Of a stretch of 64,000 nucleotides of DNA, positions 57,534-64,000 are shown piece by piece. The DNA lies in NCBI GenBank assembly GCA_029931535.1, contig JAQPZY010001495.1, forward strand, positions 2,764,001 to 2,828,000. The letters are read 5' to 3'. The DNA comes from Margaritifera margaritifera. Taxonomy: Eukaryota; Mollusca; Bivalvia; Unionida; Margaritiferidae. Every line of letters starts with the position of its first letter. Within the stretch, counting starts at the first letter, position 1. Below the pieces are notes generated by a model. It had not been told where the DNA came from and ran no database searches. It was given only the letters and a program-made list of their open reading frames with translations. Both the position numbers and the translations under genes were made by a program.

Positions 57534-57699
57534 GGTCGGTTTGTCTGCCAGTTTTACCATCATAGGGTAAAACTAAATTCTGGCTGACCAACCAACAGAG
57601 AGGTGGGGGGGGGGGTGCAGGGGGATTACTATAAGATTGTTTTTTCGTTCATCTCTCTGTTTCTCTGTTGGTCGATTAGTCTGTCAGTTTTGCTATCAG
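57532..57699. repeat. Duplicated GTTGGTCG segment with hairpin between CT and GA tracts
   Basis: CTGTTGGTCGGTTTGTCTGC at about 57,529 recurs as CTGTTGGTCGATTAGTCTGT near 57,665. Between them AGTTTTAC and GTAAAACT, and GTTGGTC and GACCAAC, form an imperfect inverted repeat, followed by a run of G at 57,604-57,614. Confidence 0.6.
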
Positions 57700-57702
57700 A
57701 GA

Positions 57703-57788
<86 letters not shown>

Positions 57789-57789
57789 T
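57699..57789. repeat. (GA)n microsatellite
   Basis: GAGA run with several GACA variants; reverse complement in kind of the CT tract at 57,440. Confidence 0.95.
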
Positions 57790-58262
57790 CCATTCAGGTA
57801 AATCTGACATACTGAGCAACCAATACAGGCTGAGATAGAAAGAGAGAGTGGAGAAACCTTCAAACATTTTAATATTTAAAAATGATCTGTTTTGGAACCT
57901 TATTATTGGTTTAAAAAAACAAAAGCACAAAACAAATAATAAAGCATAAAATAGATAACAGTGTGTATGCTAATGAATTTACCGTTTGGACTACTCGTCT
58001 CCACATGCTGTTGTAACTTTGTATCATTGTTAATGTTTAATTCATTACAGAACGGGGATTATTATTTTTTCTCGTTATTTTCTTTTTTTATTAATGAGTG
58101 GAAATTCATCACTGATATAGAGAATATAAAAGCAATAGTTTACTGTTGACACCATAATTATATGCGTATGTATACGCCATGGGCGAATAACTATTTGATA
58201 TACCAAAAGGCTTGATATATCAAACTGCTTGATACCAACACTTTAAAAGCCATGGTATTTTA

Positions 58263-58344
<82 letters not shown>

Positions 58345-59220
58345 CATGACTATAAGTAAGTCACTCATTAAATCGTATACATTTGAGATAATTATCTCGT
58401 AATAGAAAGACAACAAGATGAAACAAAACAACCAACCAAAGTATTACACTGGAATCTATTTTGTTTCTTAATCAACATTGTGACACACACACACACACCT
58501 CATCTGCGAGCATAATAGTGAAAATATTCACGTGTTAAGTCATCTATTTTAATTACTGTATAACTCACAAGATATATCATAGTTCTACTGTATGAATTTC
58601 TTTATTTTACAATAATGTGCAAAAGAGTTTGGAACCAAAAATGCTGGACGCAATAATGGAGTTAGTGACTTTGTTTGAACTTCTTTATTTTGAAAGATTA
58701 AATGTTTAAGTGTTGAATTAGTTTTCAGAACTTATTTAAAAAGTATGCATTATCATAATCTCCTTGTTGTCTCCCAAAATGTACAGGAGGTTGTTTATAT
58801 GTTTACACTATTTAGGCATCATTATACTGAATACATAACAATAGTTAATGTTTATTCTTTTAAATGCTTGTTCAGTAATGCCAGGGAGGTATTTTGTAAA
58901 ACAGGTGTTGGTCTACCTCTGATTTAAATTTTATAAATCGTTATTGTTTTTCGTACTTTTTTTTTTTCGTTTTACTTTCTTTTACTTTCTACCTTTTATA
59001 TACTCGCTGTCTCTTCCCATACCATATCGGGTTCGTTCTCCACGTTGTTTTTGAACTTTCTATGTTACAACACCTTTCGATCGTGTCGGATCATCTCCAG
59101 TTTTAGAAAAGTTTATAATATTGTAAGAAAATAAATATGATTATCAAATGTTATCATATGGTTTATTTAATAGTCAGCAATATACATGTTTATTTGTGGC
59201 CTCTGCACCTAAAAATGATA
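57790..59220. other. No recognised gene; contains (TA)n and short (CA)n
   Basis: AT-rich with a (TA)n at 58,264-58,341 and a short (CA)n near 58,483-58,498. Only chance frames. Confidence 0.4.
58264..58341. repeat. (TA)n microsatellite
   Basis: Alternating TA of about 78 bp. Confidence 0.95.
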
Positions 59221-59223
59221 TAT

Positions 59224-59320
59224 ACAGTGATCCCTCTTTATTACTCGGTTCACTGGAGCCATAAAAGTGCCACGCGTTATAAGCGAGGGAACCTTACACT
59301 GAGGGATGTTCCAATAATGA
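59224..59320. mobile_element. Possible DNA-transposon end (pogo/Tigger-like)
   Basis: ACAGTGATCCCTCTTTATTA at the left and ACTGAGGGATGTTCC at the right are weakly inverted, with GCGTTATAAGCGAGGGAACC between. 'CAGTGATCCCTC' starts are common for Tc1/pogo-type ends. Short and degenerate; no transposase. Confidence 0.28.
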
Positions 59321-59689
59321 TGTGCCTGATAGTGAATTAAGACAACAAATACATTTTTTAATGAATGGGAAATGATACTATAATAAATACTCATGAACCA
59401 AGAATAAAAATTAAGTGAAATAAATTAAAGAATAATGATAAAGCAATATTTGACCAATGTAATGTTTCCATAAAGTATATGTCTGAGTCAAAAAGCATTG
59501 TTACACTGAATTGTCGGTGGATGGAAAATCACAAGGAAAGGGAAGCTGTATTTAAATTTTTTTTACGAATTAAAATATTCAGTACAGTTTCTTTAAAATA
59601 ACCACTTCATTGAAAGATAGAAAAATCTTAAACGGCAACATGGAAATATAAATGTTTGTGATTTTCTTTTAGTACAGCCATACTCAAAT

Positions 59690-60505
59690 CTTTTAACTAC
59701 ATGGGAAACTTAAAACAAATCTCATCATTCTTTCCGACTCCCTTTCCACACTTAAAGTCTTACAAGATCTTAAATTTGACAATCCGTTAATATCCCATAT
59801 CCTACAGAAGCATGATTTCCTCATAAAATCAGGGTGAAAAATGTAGTCTTTACTGTTGGCTGCCTAATAATCATATTTGTATTAAAGTGTAATGAAAGGG
59901 CAGATAACGTAGCGAAAACTGAAAGATTTCATACACCTACTTGAAATATTATATAAATTAGCATGTTCGATATCCTTTGCAAAATACGTGGAATGAAAAT
60001 TCCACAAACAATCTTCGGAACATCATGCCCATCATTGGAGAGTGGCATTCCTTATATAGAACAAATCGTAGATCGTGCTGCTTGCGTATAGAACAGACAT
60101 ATCTGACATTTATACCTTATGAAGGTGATACTCGACAAGATTGCATATCTTTCAAGTGTCCACTGATAGTAGAACAAATTTTTGTCGAACGTATCCACTT
60201 CTATCCTGTGAGACCGACGTTTTCTGATGTGAACTTAGTTGAGAAGCTTTTTGATGAAGTACGACTAGACAAAATCCTGAAATTTTGACCAACATTTTAG
60301 GGGTTTTTTTAATAGTGTTTTTAGTTTTTTTTACATTTATCTTTTATTTTATATACCATTTTAAGATGTTTTGACATTTTTGTCTTTTATTTTTATCTTG
60401 TTTAACTAATGTTTAAGTTTATTTGGCGTGGTTTATCTTCATAAAGATTCTTGCAATTTGTCCCGTTTACATTTTTTAATCGGCACTATATAGCCAGGAT
60501 CTACA
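59690..60505 (+). mobile_element. Jockey-like LINE 3' fragment
   Basis: RNase H text (LSDSLSTLKVLQDLKFDN-type in broken frames near 59,735) leads into the open stretch 59977-60288. That stretch reads IMPIIGEWHSLYRTNRRSC, TFIPYEGDTRQDCISFKCPL and VEKLFDEVRLDKILKF, the C-terminal zinc-like region of the family. The T-rich tail ends near GCACTATATAGCCAGGATCT without CATA repeats, so the last bases are lost. Confidence 0.65.
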
Positions 60506-60724
60506 ACTTCATAAAGTGTAACTCTAGTATTAAATAATAATTCCCAGTTCACCTTCCGTGGAATGAATAAAGATAGTATGGTCAATAAGCTTTTTATGGA
60601 TATATACAATAAACTGCTGCAAGTTACAAATTTGCACTTATCTATATTTAAGGACTAAACAGAGAGCCGTCCAGACTTTGATAAAAATGAACATATTGGA
60701 TTTGAATACGCCCGCCACCCATTT

Positions 60725-61215
60725 CTTCTTGTAACCTCTACAGGGAAACTAATCATATTTGGTAAGATGTTTTAGAACAACAAAGGTTTCAGATACCAGA
60801 TGCAGCCCGTTGGAGGTTGGGGGTTGGGGTTAGGATTTTTGGGGCCAAAAGTAACATTTTCATAGGTAATATAAGACTACTCCTTGTAAGCTGAACTCCA
60901 TGTACACCAACTGCGGTATGGTTTTCATATTTGGTGTAATGCTTGAGGAGAAGGCCTAGATGACTCAAAAAGGTTTCGGATCTTGAATGCAGCCACATAT
61001 CCCCGTTGGAGGAGAGGGTCAATGTAAAAAGTCACATTGTCATAGGTAATATGGACTCTAGCTTGTAACCGGAACTCCATCTATGCTGACTAAGAGAGGG
61101 TGGCCATATTTGCTATTTTTCAGGGGGATGAAAAGATGATATTGAATGTTCGAATTCTGAATGCGGCACATATTTACGTTCTTACAATATTAAGGGAGGG
61201 GGAGGGGGTCACAGG
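60725..61215. repeat. Diverged tandem repeat, about 180-190 bp, three units
   Basis: Each unit has 'TTTCAGATACCAGATGCAGC / TTTCGGATCTTGAATGCAGC / TTCGAATTCTGAATGCGGC', then 'CCGTTGGAGG' or its variant and a G-rich part. Then come 'ACATTTTCATAGGTAATAT / ACATTGTCATAGGTAATAT' and 'CTTGTAAGCTGAACTCCAT / CTTGTAACCGGAACTCCAT'. Non-coding. Confidence 0.75.
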
Positions 61216-61229
61216 GGACGGGAATTAAA

Positions 61230-62950
61230 ACAATGCTTAAATTTGTGATGGCTTCCATTTCTAGTGCTAGAATTTTAGAAAGTTTTTACTTTGTGATAGA
61301 TCCAGATATAGATACCTTTAATTATTATAATGCAAATAATCCAAGAGCAAGAGAAGTTGTATTTCATATACGTATAGAACATACATGGAGGGGACGTAAT
61401 ATTGGGGTCCATAGATCATAGATATACGTGGAGAAAAGTAACCCAGTAAAACAAGAAAGACTTGATTTGATATGGTTTCGGAAACTTTATTCACAATTGT
61501 TGAAAATGTAAATGTTGAAACAGAAAATTTTATAATTTGTTCGTAAAAAGATATGTTAAAAAAGATAAAGAAGCCACAGTCAAGCCTGTCTTAAACGGCC
61601 ATCCATCCATTGGAAGTAAGAAAAAGTACCTTGTTGATTAACAGAAGTTTGATTCTTCAGAATCTTGGTTTGTGGAATTCTGAAAAATTGGCTTTTAAGC
61701 CAGGTGATTGCTTAATATGTATGACCTTTAAGGTAGGTTCGACTATATCTTTAAATTTGACCATCAGTCTGTCCTCAATAATTTGATACTTTTGAGAATA
61801 CACATTTGTTTCAATTGAAATATATAATAAATGATCAACTTTTCCTTGAAATGTTTCGGTTAGAAATTAAACTAACAATTATTCATATGCATTTTTAAGA
61901 AAAATCTAAAGATCAACAGGAAAATGAACTAATTTAAGAGATACGCAATTTAGGAGAAAGAGGCAATGTGAATAAAATACCAGACCTGGAAGAAAACAAA
62001 AGTAAGAAGATATTAGGAAGACAAATGTGGAAAGAGCGTGGGTTACTGCTATAGCTATATAGATGTGAGAAAAAAAGAAAGCGACCAAATACTTCTGTAA
62101 TTTAGAAAAAAAATTACATAAGCAAAACTATGCCACTGCTTGTAAAAAGCAACGGTTTTTTAACAGACAGTCAGAAAGAAACTTGGTATGAAGCACAATT
62201 ATTTTACGTGAATTTGTTTGAAAAGCGTGAAGTTGATCATGTTGATCTGGAAATATTCTTTAAATGGTCCAATCTTCAATGTTCTTCGAACAATGCCTAA
62301 TAAAGAAAGCGCATTATCTGTTGGATTCACCTTAACATTCTGTACTTTTTTGGTAAAGGATATTGGAAATGTTTTATGTTTGGTGTAAGGGCTATAAACT
62401 TTGAGTATGAACTTGGGGAATTATCTTCCACACAGAAAGAATGAGTTATTATATGCATAGCGAAAAGGTGATAAACCTAAACGATACGTTTCATATTGGT
62501 GACTCGTTTCACTCTTCATTGTATCCAAAAATATTCACTTCTGTGTGTATCACAAGCAGGATTGGAACTGTGCTCACCAAAATTATACATAAAAATCAAA
62601 CAGTATTTTTTAAAGATAGGATACATTGGAAAGAACATTCAAAAAACTACATAATCTGGGGTTTTACATAACAGAAGCATACCATTCATACCTTTTCATT
62701 GATTTCGAACGTGTTCATACTCAATTCTATGACCATCCGTTAACAGAAAATTGGACAAAACGTGTTTATCGAAGCATCAATTTTTTTAAAAATGTCATGG
62801 TAAAGTTTTTAATTTGTTTAGTGTTGAAAGAGGGTGTAGACATAGGGATCCACTCTCTCCATATATATGTATCTTGTGTGATGAGATTTTAACCCACTTG
62901 ATAAGAAAAATACAAATCATGAAGGAAGGATAAATATATGTAATATGATA
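61230..62950 (+). mobile_element. L1/Tx1-like LINE relic
   Basis: The first part (61233-61421) reads DTFNYYNANNPRAREVV with YTWRKVT-type text in the next frame, like the end of an L1-type endonuclease. The RT part follows: INLNDTFHIGDSFHSSLYPK, IFTSVCITSRIGTVLTKIIH, YHSYLFIDFERVHTQFYD. Near 62,820-62,880 another frame gives ERGCRHRDPLSPYICILCDE, a clear match to the L1/Tx1 RT box GCRQGDPLSPYLF. It ends before the YADD region. Many stops; 5' and 3' truncated. Confidence 0.68.
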
Positions 62951-63349
62951 CATCAAGTATTTAGTCTTGATAGTCCAGAAAGCAACATTGCTGTCTGCGT
63001 TAGATCTTTTGTGTCAATATTCAAAATGTTCTGCTCTTAGTATAATTATTGAAAAGATAGCTTGCAGTGGAAGTAGAACATGTAGTAATATGAAATATTG
63101 TCCAGAATATAAACTGACTTTTTGTTTTCTTCATTTATTTTCTTGTGTACAAAGTTTTTAAATAATAGTTAAACATTACAAATCTTAATTACCCATCTAA
63201 AATACTGGAAATGAAAAACCTGATCATTCAGTGAAGCAAAAGCTTTAACAAGTTTGTATGGAAGAGGTCTGTGGACAAAATTAAAAGAAATTTAGTGTAA
63301 AAAGCATCTACTCTAATGGGGGATTAAATATGATCAATATATTTAAATT

Positions 63350-64000
63350 TGGTCAATGTGGATGGTTCCTATTAATACAGAAGATGGACCAATTGTAAAT
63401 GATCAAACAAGGTATCAAAAGGCATCATATATGTCAATGTGGATGCTTCCTATTAATACAGTAGATGGACCAATTGTAAATTGCAAAACAAGGTATCAAA
63501 AGGCATCATATATGTCAATGTGGATGCTTCCTATTAATACAGTAGATGGACCAATTGTAAATGATCAGACAAGGTATCAAAAGGCATCATATATGTCAAT
63601 GTGGATGCTTCCTATTAATACAGTAGATGGACCAATTGTAAATGACCAAACAAGGTATCAAAAGGCATCATATATGTCAATGTGGATGCTTCCTATTAAT
63701 ACGGTAGATGGACCAATTGTAAATGACCAAACAAGGTATCAAAAGGCATCACGTATGTCAATGTGGATGCTTCCTATTAATACGGTAGATGGACCAATTG
63801 TAAATGACCAAACAAGGTATCAAAAGGCATCATATATATCGATGTGGATGGTTTCTATTAATACAGAAGGCATCATATATGTCAATGTGGATCAAAAGGC
63901 ATCATGTATGTCAATGTGGATCAAAAGGCATCATATATATATATATATATCAATGTGGATCAAAAGGCATCATGTATGTCAATGTGGATCAAAAGGCATC
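63350..64000. repeat. 81-bp satellite array continuing past the window end
   Basis: Units start at GTCAATGTGGATG: 63353, 63433, 63514, 63595, then about every 81 bp. Each contains TCCTATTAATACAGTAGATG, GACCAATTGTAAATGA and AAGGTATCAAAAGGCATCAT. From about 63,870 the unit shortens to about 30 bp (GTCAATGTGGATCAAAAGGC). Copies differ by a few bases. Confidence 0.93.

Overview
This window looks like metazoan nuclear DNA: AT-rich, intron-scale non-coding sequence full of microsatellites, minisatellites, decayed LINEs, a mariner relic, a solo LTR and pieces of Polinton/Maverick (adintovirus-like) elements. The (CATA)n arrays attached to LINE 3' ends, the long (TA)n and (GATA)n runs and the mix of Jockey-, CR1/L2- and L1/Tx1-like LINEs suggest a lophotrochozoan such as a mollusc. 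That assignment is inference. No rRNA or tRNA gene and no confidently intact cellular gene was found.

1-8.5 kb (element 1): right part of an adintovirus-type Polinton, all genes on the + strand and visibly richer in G+C than what follows. In order: BIR (IAP-like) fragment with an in-frame stop; protein with F-box-like repeats; two unrecognised small proteins; membrane protein; packaging ATPase; two related basic virion proteins; a virion-protein/integrase/chromodomain fusion; two-helix membrane protein; penton-type protein; pVI-like peptide; adenain-type protease. ATPase, integrase, capsid parts and protease are the virion assembly set of this lineage. PolB and the double-jelly-roll capsid protein are not in view and may lie before base 1. 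Frameshifts and nonsense codons show decay, though several reading frames are intact. TATA-like motifs 30-70 nt before starts and A-tracts just before several ATGs suggest one promoter per gene.

8.5-10.6 kb: a CpG-containing promoter-like segment with a small reading frame, then three minisatellite blocks.

10.67-20.15 kb (element 2): a heavily decayed Polinton-like element closed by about 417-bp terminal inverted repeats. It holds two integrase relics, a phospholipase A2-like gene, a PolB relic, two tandem antisense HNH-endonuclease relics, a small membrane protein and a minus-strand gene of unknown function.

20.15-42 kb: LINE fragments, a 22-bp minisatellite, a mariner relic, a solo LTR inside a GATA/CATA microsatellite, a 49-bp minisatellite, a minus-strand CR1/L2-like LINE, and long stretches with no recognisable content.

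42-48.2 kb: two adjacent palindromes, then a third set of Polinton-like fragments, including a second copy of the unknown minus-strand gene of element 2.

48.3-64 kb: a second copy of the minus-strand LINE, a possible tRNA-derived SINE, a 3.8-kb Jockey-like LINE ending in (CATA)n, further fragments of that family, one weak candidate host first exon near 57.3 kb, an L1/Tx1-like LINE relic and an 81-bp satellite running off the window end.
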